Part shown: one piece after another, positions 7,519-15,705 of the stretch
How the letters are laid out: each line of letters begins with the position of its first letter
Numbering within the stretch: position 1 is the stretch's first letter
From: Myxococcales bacterium
Lineage (GTDB): Bacteria; Myxococcota_A; Polyangia; Nannocystales; Nannocystaceae
Length of the DNA: 64,000 nt
Assembly: GCA_020633295.1 (NCBI GenBank)
Contig: JACKDW010000007.1
Location: 62,001-126,000 of the forward strand
Direction of reading: 5' to 3'
Position numbers and translations under genes: made by a program
The notes under the pieces: generated by a model
What the model was told of the DNA's origin: nothing
The model's input: the letters and a program-made list of their open reading frames with translations, nothing else
Databases searched by the model: none

Positions 7519-9420
7519 GTGCCACGCGCTCCTCGAATCACCCCTTCGCAGGCTGCCCCGCGGACGCCCGATTCGCGCGGGCGTCACCTCGGTTCGCTGG
7601 CAGGCGCGCTGCTCCTCGGCGCCGCGCTCGCTGGTTGCTCCGGCTCCGCCGAGGTCGAGATCGAGACGCACGTCGGCGACGACGGCGACGCGCAGGCCTT
7701 CACGCGCGCGCTGGAGGCTGGGCGCGAGCGCGTCGCGCGGTTCCTGGAGACCCGTGAACGCGACGGACTGCGGGCGGCGATGCTCACCGCGCGCGACAGC
7801 GAGGACGAAGACGTCGACATCGCCGCCTTGATCACGCCGCCTCGAACGCCGGAGGAGTTCGCGGATCGGGTGGAGCAGCTGCGGACGACGCCGCTGGACA
7901 ACCTCGAGCTGCCCGCGCGCGCGCTGGCTCGAACGCCCGCGACGCTGTGGCCGCAGGTCCGTGAGCGGCTGCTGGCCGAGCGCCCGCACCGCAAACAGGA
8001 CTACCGGGTGCTGCTCTCGCTCATCGGCGGCGACGTCCCCAATCGCTACGGCCACTTCGAGCGCGCCTGGAAGCGCGCCCACGGCCACAAGGTCAAGCTC
8101 TCGGAGGACTGGTACGAGGATCTGCTGGCGCTCGACCGCAGCCGCGTCCAGCCGATCTTCGACGAGATCTTCCGCGACTGCGTGCTCGAGACGGCGCTGC
8201 TGCAGGCGGCCTCGACGATCGGCGCGGAGCCGGAGCGCGCCGGCGAGGTCGTCGACGTCCTGCTCGCGGCCGCGTATGTCCACACGGGCACGTTCCGCGA
8301 CGAGGTCGGGCGCGCGATCCGGAGGATCGAGGACCCCGCCGTCCCCCACCTGCTCCGCCGCTCGATCCGCCCGACCCCACCGGACTCGTTGGACGAGAAG
8401 GAGCGCGCGGCCTTCGAGGAGAGCGAGGAGGTCAAGCAGGCCGAGTACGCCGAGTACCAGCTCGACCAGATGGACCGCCTGCTGCCGCATCGCGCGATCG
8501 CGGCGGTGCGCGAGCACCCTCGACAGCTCGCCGCGCTCCTCGCCGCCTACGGCGCGCGACGTCCCTCGCAGGCCGCCGCCCCGCTGCTCGAGTTCGTCGA
8601 CGCCGAGCTCCACCGCGTGCGCGAGGCGGCCCGCGACGCCGCGCTCGCCTACGTCACCGGGCCGGCGCCGAAGACTCGGCGCAAGACGCTGCGCTTGCTC
8701 GGCGGGCAAACCACCCGGGCCAAGGCCGAGCGCTCCTTCCGCGACGCGGCCCGCCTGGCGCTGCGCGCTCGCCTGGCCGAGGACGCGCCGGAGCTGCTCC
8801 CGACCGAGTGCGAGCTCCTCGACGAGCGCGGCGCGATCGACGAGGCCTGTGAGCGACAGCCCGAGCGCATGGCGCAGGAGTACTTCGCGCTGCTCGACGG
8901 GCGCCGCGCCGCGCGAGAGCACGACAAGCTTCAGCGCGCGCTGCAGCGCGAGTCGCTGACGCAGACCGTCGAGGAGCTCGATCAGCTGCTGGCCAACAAC
9001 CCCGAGTTCGTGCGTCGCGCGCCCGATCGCATCGAGCTCGTCGCGCCGGTGTACGAGGCCGCCATCGCGGACGCGCGCGCGCAGGGCGACTGGACGCGCG
9101 CCGCCCGGACGCTGCGCAAGCTGTCGGTGATCACGGGGCCGATTGACGCGGAGCGCGGCCGCGCGCTGCAGCAGCAAGCGCTGCTCGCCGAGGCCAAGGC
9201 GCCGGAGCTGCCGCGCGAGGGTCGGCGCATGCTGCTCTCGACCGCGTCGGCGCTCGATCCTCGACGTCCCGAGGTCGTCCACGCGATCGCGACCCTCGAG
9301 CGAGACGACACCGCAGGCATCGGGCTCGACCCGACCCGCGCCACGTGGCTGGCCTCGGGTCTCGCCGGGCTGCTGCTGCTGCTGCTGGGCCTGGGACGAG
9401 TAACCGCCCGTCGCTCCTGA
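7519..9420 (+). CDS. large lipoprotein with C-terminal membrane helix, unknown function
   Basis: A 633-aa protein of unknown family. After a basic N-terminus a hydrophobic segment ends in lipobox LAGC (about residues 36-39), so it is likely exported and lipidated. The body is Glu/Arg/Ala-rich and mostly helical by composition, with repeats reminiscent of HEAT or TPR solenoids (for example RVREAARDAALAYVTGPAPK). It ends with a Leu-rich segment (WLASGLAGLLLLLLGLG) and a short basic tail, a second possible anchor. A protein with both a lipobox and a C-terminal helix would sit at the inner membrane facing the periplasm. The GTG start at 7519 has only TACGAC upstream and no ribosome site. A hairpin follows the stop. 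Confidence 0.7.
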   Translation: MPRAPRITPSQAAPRTPDSRGRHLGSLAGALLLGAALAGCSGSAEVEIETHVGDDGDAQAFTRALEAGRERVARFLETRERDGLRAAMLTARDSEDEDVDIAALITPPRTPEEFADRVEQLRTTPLDNLELPARALARTPATLWPQVRERLLAERPHRKQDYRVLLSLIGGDVPNRYGHFERAWKRAHGHKVKLSEDWYEDLLALDRSRVQPIFDEIFRDCVLETALLQAASTIGAEPERAGEVVDVLLAAAYVHTGTFRDEVGRAIRRIEDPAVPHLLRRSIRPTPPDSLDEKERAAFEESEEVKQAEYAEYQLDQMDRLLPHRAIAAVREHPRQLAALLAAYGARRPSQAAAPLLEFVDAELHRVREAARDAALAYVTGPAPKTRRKTLRLLGGQTTRAKAERSFRDAARLALRARLAEDAPELLPTECELLDERGAIDEACERQPERMAQEYFALLDGRRAAREHDKLQRALQRESLTQTVEELDQLLANNPEFVRRAPDRIELVAPVYEAAIADARAQGDWTRAARTLRKLSVITGPIDAERGRALQQQALLAEAKAPELPREGRRMLLSTASALDPRRPEVVHAIATLERDDTAGIGLDPTRATWLASGLAGLLLLLLGLGRVTARRS

Positions 9421-9492
9421 GCGAACGGCGTCGGGCGACCGAGGGCGACCACGTGCTCGAGACCGGGCTGAGCCTGGGAGCGACAACTGCAT

Positions 9493-9519
9493 CGGGCGTT
9501 CGCAAGGTGCGAACGCCCG
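9493..9519. terminator. 11-bp hairpin between convergent genes
   Basis: CGGGCGTTCGC (9493-9503), loop AAGGT, GCGAACGCCCG (9509-9519). It lies between the convergent ends of the 633-aa lipoprotein and the repeat-rich membrane protein and probably ends both transcripts. There is no T tract. Confidence 0.55.
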
Positions 9520-9555
9520 CGTTACCTCGTCGCGGAGGAGCCCGCGGAGTGACCG

Positions 9556-10704
9556 TCAGGGCGGCGCCGGCAGGTTGTCGAGCGTCCGCGGCGGCTTCTT
9601 CGGCTCGAGCTTCGCCGGCTTCTTCGGCTCGAGCTTGGTGACCTTCTTCTTCTTCGTCGACGTCGAGGTCGACTTCTTCTTGGCGGGCGCGGCCTTCTTG
9701 GTGGCGGGCTTCTCCTCGGCCTTCTCCTCGGCCTTCTCCTCGGCCTTCTCCTCGGCCTTCTCCTCGGCCTTCTCCTCGGCCTTCGCCTCCGTCTTCGCCT
9801 CGGCCTTCTCCTCGGCCTTCTCTTCGGTCTTCGCGTCCCCGGCCTTCGCGTCCTCGGCCTTCGCGTCCTCGGCCTTCGCGTCTTCGACCGCCTTGACGTC
9901 AGCCACGCCCGCCTTGGCGTCGGGCTCGGCGACCGCCGCGGCCTCGGTGACAGGCTCGTCTTCCACGACGGGCGCCGAGCCGCCGCCGGCGAACATCGCG
10001 ATGGCGCCTCCGATGATCAGCACGCCGAGCGCGCCGACGACCAACATCGGCGTGTTGCTGCGGCTGAGGTTGCTCGAGCGCGCGCGCGCCTCCTGGTGGT
10101 CGTCGATCACGGGCACCGAGTTCAGGTCACCGATGAAGGTGCCCTTGCGCCCGCGCTCCGGAACCGCGGCGTCGCCCGTGAATTGATAGACGGTGTTGCC
10201 GACGCCCTTCTGCAGCTCATCCGCGCGACCGTGCCCGTGAGGCTGCGCCTGCGGCTGCGCCTGCGGCTGCGCGTACTGAGGATGCGGCGCGTGGTGCTGC
10301 GGCGGCTGCTGGTACTGCGGCGGCTGCTGGTACTGCGGCGGCTGCTGGTACTGCGGCTGCGGCTGGTACTGCGGTTGCCCCTGCTGCTGGTGCGCGTGGG
10401 GGTGCGGCTGCGAACCCGACAGGCTGACGGCGACGCCGGGGAGCTGCGCGGCCACGTAACGCGGGGCGGATGGAGGACGATGCTGCGCGTGCGGCTGCGG
10501 CTGCCCGTGCCCGTACTGCGGCTGCCCGTACTGCGGCTGCTGGGGCTGAGCGTGTTGCTGGGGCGCGCCAGGCTGTCCGTGCCCGTGGAACGCGCCGGGC
10601 TGGACATGCACCGCCCCGGGTCCCGATCCCAGGATGACGGTCCCGCCTGGCGCCACTGGACCCTGCGGAGGCCCGTGAGGAGACGACGATTGTGGATGGT
10701 TCAC
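9556..10704 (-). CDS. low-complexity single-span membrane protein (Gln/Pro-rich and Ala/Glu/Lys-rich)
   Basis: A 382-aa protein of unknown family built mainly from low-complexity sequence. Residues 1 to about 150 are Gln/Pro/His-rich, with YQQPPQ repeated three times. A less biased stretch follows (YQFTGDAAVPERGRKGTFIG), then one membrane helix (MLVVGALGVLIIGGAIAMF). The rest is charged: DAKAE units, then EEKAEEKAEEK repeats, then KKKSTSTSTKKKK and a tail of LEPKKP repeats. A Q/P-rich cytoplasmic arm with a charged, wall-spanning periplasmic arm is one plausible topology. The GTG start at 10704 has AAGGAGAG about 8 nt upstream. Function cannot be assigned. Confidence 0.65.
   Translation of the reverse strand: MNHPQSSSPHGPPQGPVAPGGTVILGSGPGAVHVQPGAFHGHGQPGAPQQHAQPQQPQYGQPQYGHGQPQPHAQHRPPSAPRYVAAQLPGVAVSLSGSQPHPHAHQQQGQPQYQPQPQYQQPPQYQQPPQYQQPPQHHAPHPQYAQPQAQPQAQPHGHGRADELQKGVGNTVYQFTGDAAVPERGRKGTFIGDLNSVPVIDDHQEARARSSNLSRSNTPMLVVGALGVLIIGGAIAMFAGGGSAPVVEDEPVTEAAAVAEPDAKAGVADVKAVEDAKAEDAKAEDAKAGDAKTEEKAEEKAEAKTEAKAEEKAEEKAEEKAEEKAEEKAEEKPATKKAAPAKKKSTSTSTKKKKVTKLEPKKPAKLEPKKPPRTLDNLPAPP
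9709..9780 (-). repeat. 12-bp tandem repeat x6 encoding (AEEK)n
   Basis: Six identical copies of cttctcctcggc (plus strand), in frame in the low-complexity membrane protein. The same gene carries an 18-bp repeat (about three copies, 10300-10355) encoding YQQPPQ. Confidence 0.85.
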
Positions 10705-10993
10705 GACTCTCTCCTTCGCGCCCAGCAGACGGGGCGATCGTCAGCAGGCCGGCTCGTAGTGTGCCACGGCCCGCGGCCCGGGGCGAGGAACCGGCCGGTA
10801 TGAACCCTCAGACAGACGGGCCTACGGCCGGCCGCCGAGCCACACTCGGGATCCGCGCTCACTGCTGCGTGTGGGCTCACACCATGGTTAAACGAAGGCC
10901 GCGGCGGTTTGATTCGTACGCCGCGTAGGTACGCGCAATCACGCACGCGCGCGCGGCGACGTCATGGAGAAATCGGGCTACAGTCGCCGCTCC

Positions 10994-11635
10994 ATGGCCG
11001 GATCACGCGGACGCTATATCGCCATCGAAGGGATCGACGGCAGCGGCACGACCCTGCAGACAGGGGCGCTCGCGACGGCGCTGCGCGCTCGTGGACACCG
11101 CGTGCTGGAGACCCGTGAGCCCACCGGGGACCTCACGATCGGCCCGCTCATCCGCGCCGCGCTGGCGACGTCCACGATCGAGCCGCCGCTCGATCCGCGC
11201 GCGCTCGCCCTCCTGTTCGCGGCCGATCGCATCGACCACGCGCAGCGCAAGCTGGGCCCGGCGGTCGCCGACGGCGTAGTCGTCCTCTCCGACCGCGCCG
11301 TGCTCTCATCCCTGGCCTACCAGAGCCTCGACTGCGAGCTCGCGTGGGTGCGGACGATCAACCGACACGCGCGGGCGCCCGACCTCTGCCTGTTCCTCGA
11401 AGTGCCCGCAGAGGTCGCGTACGCGCGCGTGCAGCGGCGCCGCGGGCTCACCGGCGCGATCGAGGAGCGCTTCGACGTCCCAGAGCTGCAGCGACGCGTG
11501 GCGGCGAACTACACCGCGCTGATCGACGAGGCGGACGCCGCCACGCTCGGGACGTGCGTGCGCGTCGACGGCACGCGCGCGCCCGAAGACGTCACGCGCG
11601 CGCTGCTGCGCGCCTGCGTCGACGCCGGGCTCTAG
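10994..11635 (+). CDS. tmk: thymidylate kinase with altered P-loop
   Basis: Thymidylate kinase (dTMP to dTDP) by overall signature: YIAIEGIDGSG at the N-terminus, TREPTG, ALLFAADRIDH, the DRAVLSSLAYQ box, FLEVPAEVAYARV, and a late Arg-rich lid segment (QRRRGLTGAIEERFD). From ATG 10994 it is 213 aa, the normal family size; an in-frame ATG at 10964 would add 10 residues without conserved sequence. The oddity is the P-loop. The family has GxDGxGK[ST]T, but here GIDGSGTTLQ puts Thr19 in place of the phosphate-binding lysine. Either this lineage uses a variant active site or the protein is a diverged homolog. TACAGT 9 nt before ATG 10994 resembles a -10 box of a leaderless transcript. Confidence 0.85.
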   Translation: MAGSRGRYIAIEGIDGSGTTLQTGALATALRARGHRVLETREPTGDLTIGPLIRAALATSTIEPPLDPRALALLFAADRIDHAQRKLGPAVADGVVVLSDRAVLSSLAYQSLDCELAWVRTINRHARAPDLCLFLEVPAEVAYARVQRRRGLTGAIEERFDVPELQRRVAANYTALIDEADAATLGTCVRVDGTRAPEDVTRALLRACVDAGL

Positions 11636-11713
11636 CGAGACGCGCGGTCGGGTTGTGAGCGCGGACCCTCGTCGCCGAGGCGCGCTTTCGTGACGGGCCG
11701 CGTGACCGCACTT

Positions 11714-12241
11714 CTACGAGCGCGAGCGCGAGCGCTCCTCGACGTCGACCACGAACGCGAAGCGCTCGGCCTGGGGCAAGCACGCGTCGGTCTGGCAGAC
11801 GGCGAAGCGCAGCGTGCCCACGACCTCGTGACGCCCGGTCGCGTCGGGCGTGAACCGGATCTCGAAGGCCGCGCCGTCCTCGGCGAAGTGCAGCGCCTCC
11901 TCCTTGCTCTGACGGGCGCTGTGGAGGTCGACGCCGTCGAGCTCGTCGACGATCAGGACCGCGGGGAACTCGAGGTTCATGTGCCAGGGGTCGAGCGTGG
12001 TCAGCCCCAGGCGCGCGACCGACTCGCGGCCGACCTCGGCGACCTTCGGGCTCTCGAGCGTGAAGTTGTAGTGCTCGCTCTCCTCCTCGACGACCGCATC
12101 GTCGAGCGCGGCCGGGGCTTCGCGCTGCGCCCGGGGCGTCGGGACGTCGGCGCCGCACGCGAGCGGCGCCCCGACCGCGACGGCGAGGAGCGCCGCGCGC
12201 CCCAGCGAGCGCCAGCGCGAAGATGTCGAGCGCGAGGTCAT
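11714..12241 (-). CDS. lipoprotein with DsbD-N-like C-terminal domain
   Basis: A 175-aa protein from ATG 12241. The signal peptide ends in lipobox PLAC, giving a lipidated cysteine near residue 29, followed by an acidic linker. The C-terminal half is beta-rich with two close cysteines in TLRFAVCQTDACLPQ. That CxxxxC-Pro pattern and the surrounding strands resemble the periplasmic N-terminal domain of DsbD-type thiol:disulfide reductases, which passes electrons to periplasmic partners. No DsbD membrane domain is nearby. The frame extends upstream to 12388, but only ATG 12241 yields a clean signal peptide. It is convergent with tmk. Confidence 0.6.
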   Translation of the reverse strand: MTSRSTSSRWRSLGRAALLAVAVGAPLACGADVPTPRAQREAPAALDDAVVEEESEHYNFTLESPKVAEVGRESVARLGLTTLDPWHMNLEFPAVLIVDELDGVDLHSARQSKEEALHFAEDGAAFEIRFTPDATGRHEVVGTLRFAVCQTDACLPQAERFAFVVDVEERSRSRS

Positions 12242-12654
12242 GGCCTCGCCGACGACAACGCGCGGCGCGATCGCGAGGTTACCGGCCGCCGCGTGATGTC
12301 GCGCCCGCGCGGCGCCCAGGAGATCTCGGGCGCGTCGAGTGACAGGATCAAAAAGACATGTACGAATGTGCCCCACCTGCGACCTCAAAGACCCCGCGCG
12401 CGCGTCGACGCGGTCGCTGGCGAGATATCACGTCGCGCGAACGCTCGCAACGCGACGAGGCGGTCCCTCGGGTCATCTACGACTCACGGGCGACGAGCCG
12501 CGTCGCGGCCGAATCGGGCGGCCCGCGGCGCGCTCGAGCGCGAGCGCTGCCACGCGTGCGGAGGCGCCCGTCGACGGGCTCCTGCGCGCGCGCGATTAAC
12601 ATGTTCATTTGGACATGCAATGAGCGAATCTATCAGCGCGCGCGAGCTCGCCTG
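12242..12654. other. divergent spacer upstream of the 58-aa gene
   Basis: About 410 bp without a credible gene; open frames here are Arg-rich translations of GC-rich DNA. The only structure I note is CATGT-N8-ACATG (12600-12617), a weak inverted repeat 38 bp upstream of the -35 box of the 58-aa gene. Confidence 0.4.
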
Positions 12655-12684
12655 TTGCGAGCACCGCGACGCGCGGGCTACGAT
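12655..12684 (+). promoter_or_regulatory. sigma70-like promoter for the 58-aa gene
   Basis: TTGCGA (12655-12660), 18-bp spacer, TACGAT (12679-12684). Predicted transcription start is near 12691, leaving a 5' leader of about 23 nt before the ATG at 12714. Confidence 0.5.
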
Positions 12685-12713
12685 TCAATCTGACCCCACG
12701 AGCAGGTGACGCA

Positions 12714-12890
12714 ATGATCGACTACAACATCCTCTGCAAGACGATCGAGGACTGGAAGGCCGGGCGGCGACCGACCGCGCTGAGCTCGGCGCCCCCACCC
12801 CCCACGCCCGCGCAGGCCTATGACGAGGGCCCGGCGTCCGAGGACCGCACGATGGTGTTCGACGCCTCCGAGATGATGGACGTCGAGTAG
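12714..12890 (+). CDS. 58-aa acidic protein sharing a TM-acidic motif with the adjacent pseudokinase
   Basis: ATG 12714 with AGGTGA 5 nt upstream and a promoter at 12655, followed by a strong hairpin, so it looks like a complete small transcription unit. The protein starts MIDYNILCKTIEDWKAGRRP, then a Pro-rich linker, then an acidic end (SEDRTMVFDASEMMDVE). The TMVFDASE segment resembles the TMFMEATDD segments in the pseudokinase encoded convergently 62 bp away. It has no signal peptide or membrane helix, so it is cytoplasmic. No known family; a small partner or substrate of the pseudokinase is a reasonable guess only. Confidence 0.7.
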   Translation: MIDYNILCKTIEDWKAGRRPTALSSAPPPPTPAQAYDEGPASEDRTMVFDASEMMDVE

Positions 12891-12903
12891 CGACGCGCGA
12901 CGA

Positions 12904-12931
12904 GCTCCCGCGCGAGGCTCCGCGCGGGAGC
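12904..12931. terminator. 11-bp hairpin between convergent genes
   Basis: GCTCCCGCGCG (12904-12914), loop AGGCTC, CGCGCGGGAGC (12921-12931): a perfect 11-bp stem between the stops of the 58-aa gene and the pseudokinase. It probably terminates both; no T run. Confidence 0.65.
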
Positions 12932-12952
12932 GCAGCGCCCGGCGTGCCCGGG

Positions 12953-15313
12953 TCAGGGCTGCGGGTTGATCGCGAGGTAGATCGCCAAAATCACGACGAG
13001 CAGCAGCAGCACGATCAGCAGCGTGTGCGTCGTGTTGGAGGGCTTCTCGACGCTCACGGGCGCGGCCCGCCCGGGGCCCGAGACGGCCGACTCGGACTCC
13101 TGCGGCGCGTTGACGTCGAGCTGTGGCTCGCGATCGACGCCGGGCGGCGGCGCGAGCCCGCCGAGGCCGGTGCCCTGGGCGAAGCTGGGGAACTCGGGCT
13201 CCGGATCGGGCTCTGGCTCGGGAACCGGCGCTGGTTCGGGCCGTGAGTCGCCGTGGAGGCGCGAGGCGAAGGACGTGAGCGGCTCCGCCTCGGCGGGCAT
13301 CAACGAGATCGGCGGCCCGCCGACGTTGGGGTTCTCGGCCGTCGGCGCCATCGACACGACGGTGCCGGTGTCGGTGTACACCGGGCCCTCGTAGAAGTCG
13401 GGATCGAGATCCTCGACGTCATCCTCCTCGAGCCCCTCGTTGCCCCTGGCGGCCTCGAGCTCGGCCTCCATGAACATCGTCCAACCACGCGAGCTCGGCT
13501 TGCCTGGCGGGCGAGGCTTGGCCGCAGGCTTCGGCGGCGCCATGGGGACGCTGTGCGGGGACGAGTCGTCCTCGTTGAGCTCGTCGAGCATCGTCCACCC
13601 GCGGGTGGTGACGTTCGGAGCCGCGGGCGCGGCCGGGGGAGGCGTGACGACGCCGGGGGTGGCGGCGATGACCTCCTCTTCGTCCGCGTCGTCCATGATC
13701 ATCGTCCAGCCGCGCGTGCTGGGCTTGGTCACGTCGCCGGCTGCGGGCGCGGGGGTCACCGGGACCTGCGGCTGCGGCGTGGGCGTGGGCGTGGGCGCAG
13801 GAGTGGGCGTCGGGGCCACGACCGGCGTCGCGGCGACGACCGCCGCCTCGTCCTCGTCGTCGGTGGCCTCCATGAACATCGTCCAGCCGCGCGTACGCGG
13901 CTTGGGCGCGTCGTCGTCGCGCTTCTTGGCCGCGCTGGGCGGTTTAGCCCCACCGAGCGTGGGCGGGCTGATCGTCGGCGCGCTGATCTTCGGCGCGCTG
14001 ATCGTCGGCGCGCCGATCTTTGGCGGGCTCACGCTCGGGGCGCCGAGCGACGGCGGGCTGAGCGACGGGGCGCTGATCTTCGGCGGACCGCCGATCGCGG
14101 GCGCAGACGGTGGGGTGACCTTTGGAGCACCTGATGATGCACCGGGGGGCTTCATTGCTTTGCCAGTAACGGGGGGTGGAGCGAGTTGCGGGGCCTTCGC
14201 TGCGGGCTTCTTGGGCGCGCTGGGTTTGTCCGACTTCTTCGCCACGTTTGTTCCCTGCTGAGCTCGATCAGGAGGCGCCGCCGCTTGCTTGGCCGCCGCG
14301 CCCGGCGTGCCCAAGGACCCGACTGTACTCGGCTTCGAGCCCTCAGTGGACGTTTCCTTCGCCGCGGCCGCGGTTTTCTCGACGGGCTCGGGCGTTTTCG
14401 CCTGTTGCGCGACAGCCTGATCCTGCGCCGCTTCAGCGCCGTCTGCACGCGCAGATTGTTCGACCGGCGTAAGCGTGACCTCGAGACGATCTTCTGCGGG
14501 CGAATCCGCGTCGGGGGCGTCTGGCAGCGTGAACGCGGCGCCGTCGAGCTGCGTGAGTTGCTGCCGCAGGAGCGCGAGGGATGGCGTGCGTTGGTCGGCC
14601 TGCTTCGCGAGCGACGCGCGGAGGACGGAGGGCAAGGACGCGGGTGGATCGGCGCCCTCGTGCTGGTCGAGCTGCGCCGCTTCAGAGCCGATAAACAGCG
14701 ATCGACCGGCCAAGAGGCGGACCGCGAGCGCCGCCACGTTGTAGACGAGCGTGGCCTCATCCACCGGCTCGCCGCGCAGCTGTTCGGGCGCGACCGTGTC
14801 GAGCGCACCGGCTCCACGCGACAGCGGCGCAGCGACCGCGAAGCCCGTAATCTTGACGCCGCTTGACGTCTTCACGATCACCGACGAGCCGAGGTTGCAG
14901 TGCACGACCCCCGCGTCGCGTCCGAGCTCGAGCGCGTCGATCACGGCCGCGAGCACCGACTGAACCTCGCTCGCGGGCAGCGTCGAGATCTGCGAAAGCG
15001 GCGTCCCGATCACGCGCTCGTGGATCTCGTAGACGCCGCCGTCCTCGAGCTTGCCCGAGTCGAGGATCTCGACCACGCCGCCCTCGTCGACGCCCTCGAG
15101 CTTGCGAATCGCCCGGAGGGACTGCTCTCGCGCGTTCGCGTCGGCGAAGCAGCGCGACTCGTAGATCGTGACGGCGAGCGGCTCCTCGCTCGGACCGATG
15201 GCCTCGTAGGTGACCGCGCCAGGCCGCGACGCGATCGCCACGCCGGTCGTGTACATGCCGTCGAGAACTGTTCCCGGGGAGAGTTCACGGGCGGCGGTCG
15301 TCGCTTCGGTCAT
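12953..15313 (-). CDS. tail-anchored pseudokinase with four RGWTM repeats
   Basis: A 786-aa protein. Residues 15-260 have the outline of a Ser/Thr kinase, but the active site is lost. The HRDLKPxN loop reads VVHCNLGSSVIV (136-147), so catalytic Asp is Asn, and DFG is replaced by ITGF (155-158), while APEQL (175-179) is kept. A long Ala/Pro-rich linker includes ISAP/ISPP units (410-455). Then RGWTM occurs four times (475, 534, 571, 609), mostly followed by acidic residues. A single hydrophobic helix (LLIVLLLLVVILAIYLA) at the C-terminus anchors it with the kinase-like part in the cytoplasm. ATG 15313 with GGGAGA is preferred over an upstream TTG. Its promoter has a dyad in the spacer. The family role is unknown; it is likely a scaffold. 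Confidence 0.75.
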   Translation of the reverse strand: MTEATTAARELSPGTVLDGMYTTGVAIASRPGAVTYEAIGPSEEPLAVTIYESRCFADANAREQSLRAIRKLEGVDEGGVVEILDSGKLEDGGVYEIHERVIGTPLSQISTLPASEVQSVLAAVIDALELGRDAGVVHCNLGSSVIVKTSSGVKITGFAVAAPLSRGAGALDTVAPEQLRGEPVDEATLVYNVAALAVRLLAGRSLFIGSEAAQLDQHEGADPPASLPSVLRASLAKQADQRTPSLALLRQQLTQLDGAAFTLPDAPDADSPAEDRLEVTLTPVEQSARADGAEAAQDQAVAQQAKTPEPVEKTAAAAKETSTEGSKPSTVGSLGTPGAAAKQAAAPPDRAQQGTNVAKKSDKPSAPKKPAAKAPQLAPPPVTGKAMKPPGASSGAPKVTPPSAPAIGGPPKISAPSLSPPSLGAPSVSPPKIGAPTISAPKISAPTISPPTLGGAKPPSAAKKRDDDAPKPRTRGWTMFMEATDDEDEAAVVAATPVVAPTPTPAPTPTPTPQPQVPVTPAPAAGDVTKPSTRGWTMIMDDADEEEVIAATPGVVTPPPAAPAAPNVTTRGWTMLDELNEDDSSPHSVPMAPPKPAAKPRPPGKPSSRGWTMFMEAELEAARGNEGLEEDDVEDLDPDFYEGPVYTDTGTVVSMAPTAENPNVGGPPISLMPAEAEPLTSFASRLHGDSRPEPAPVPEPEPDPEPEFPSFAQGTGLGGLAPPPGVDREPQLDVNAPQESESAVSGPGRAAPVSVEKPSNTTHTLLIVLLLLVVILAIYLAINPQP
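13480..13897 (-). repeat. four dispersed RGWTM-acidic repeats in the pseudokinase
   Basis: The codons for [ST]RGWTM followed by M/D/E-rich sequence begin at about 13891, 13714, 13603 and 13489. Copies are TRGWTMFMEATDDEDE, TRGWTMIMDDADEEE, TRGWTMLDELNEDD and SRGWTMFMEAELEA, separated by Pro-rich spacers of unequal length. This argues for short linear motifs under selection, not simple slippage. Confidence 0.85.
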
Positions 15314-15340
15314 CGGGTCTCCCAAAACAAGCGCGTTCCG

Positions 15341-15371
15341 AGACTACGCACAGCGCTGTGCTTGATCAAGC
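15341..15371 (-). promoter_or_regulatory. promoter of the pseudokinase gene with a dyad in the spacer
   Basis: On the minus strand: -35 TTGATC (15369-15364), 17-bp spacer, -10 TAGTCT (15346-15341), 27 nt before the ATG at 15313. The spacer is almost filled by the perfect palindrome GCACAGCGCTGTGC (15348-15361), which overlaps a second palindrome, GCTTGATCAAGC (15360-15371), covering the -35 box. This placement suits a repressor or a MerR-type spacer-binding activator. Confidence 0.6.
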
Positions 15372-15705
15372 CAAGGTGCCCGCCGCCTTCGCGCCGCGTG
15401 ACGCCGCGAGGTCACAAACGATCGCGTTCGACAGGTTCGGAAATGGTTTGCGACGTCAGCTTGGGATGTCCGTTCGGAGCGCGCTTCTAGAGTCGCCCGC
15501 GACGGCGCGCCGTCGATCGCGTCCTCGCTGCGGCTAGCTCGAGCCGCGCGCGTCACGACACCGTCTGCGCCCGTAGAGGGTCTAGGTCGCGGATCTCGCC
15601 GCGACGCGCGAAATCGAGCGAACGCGCGCGCTTCGAAATTGCGAACACCGCGTGATCGATCTGTCGATCGACCCGCGGTGCGGCGTCAGGACAACCTGTC
15701 CCAAG
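15372..15705. other. non-coding spacer
   Basis: About 330 bp between the pseudokinase promoter and the stop of the 56-aa gene on the same strand. I see no gene, no clear promoter and no strong hairpin. Confidence 0.4.

Noticed and set aside
12358..12693. 111-codon plus-strand frame before the 58-aa gene
   Set aside because: Arg-rich composition, no ribosome site, and it spans the likely promoter of the 58-aa gene.
7061..12704. TGACCCCAC[CG]AGCA found before both the PilZ gene (7061) and the 58-aa gene (12691)
   Set aside because: A 14-base match with one mismatch is expected many times by chance in 64 kb, so I do not claim a shared element.
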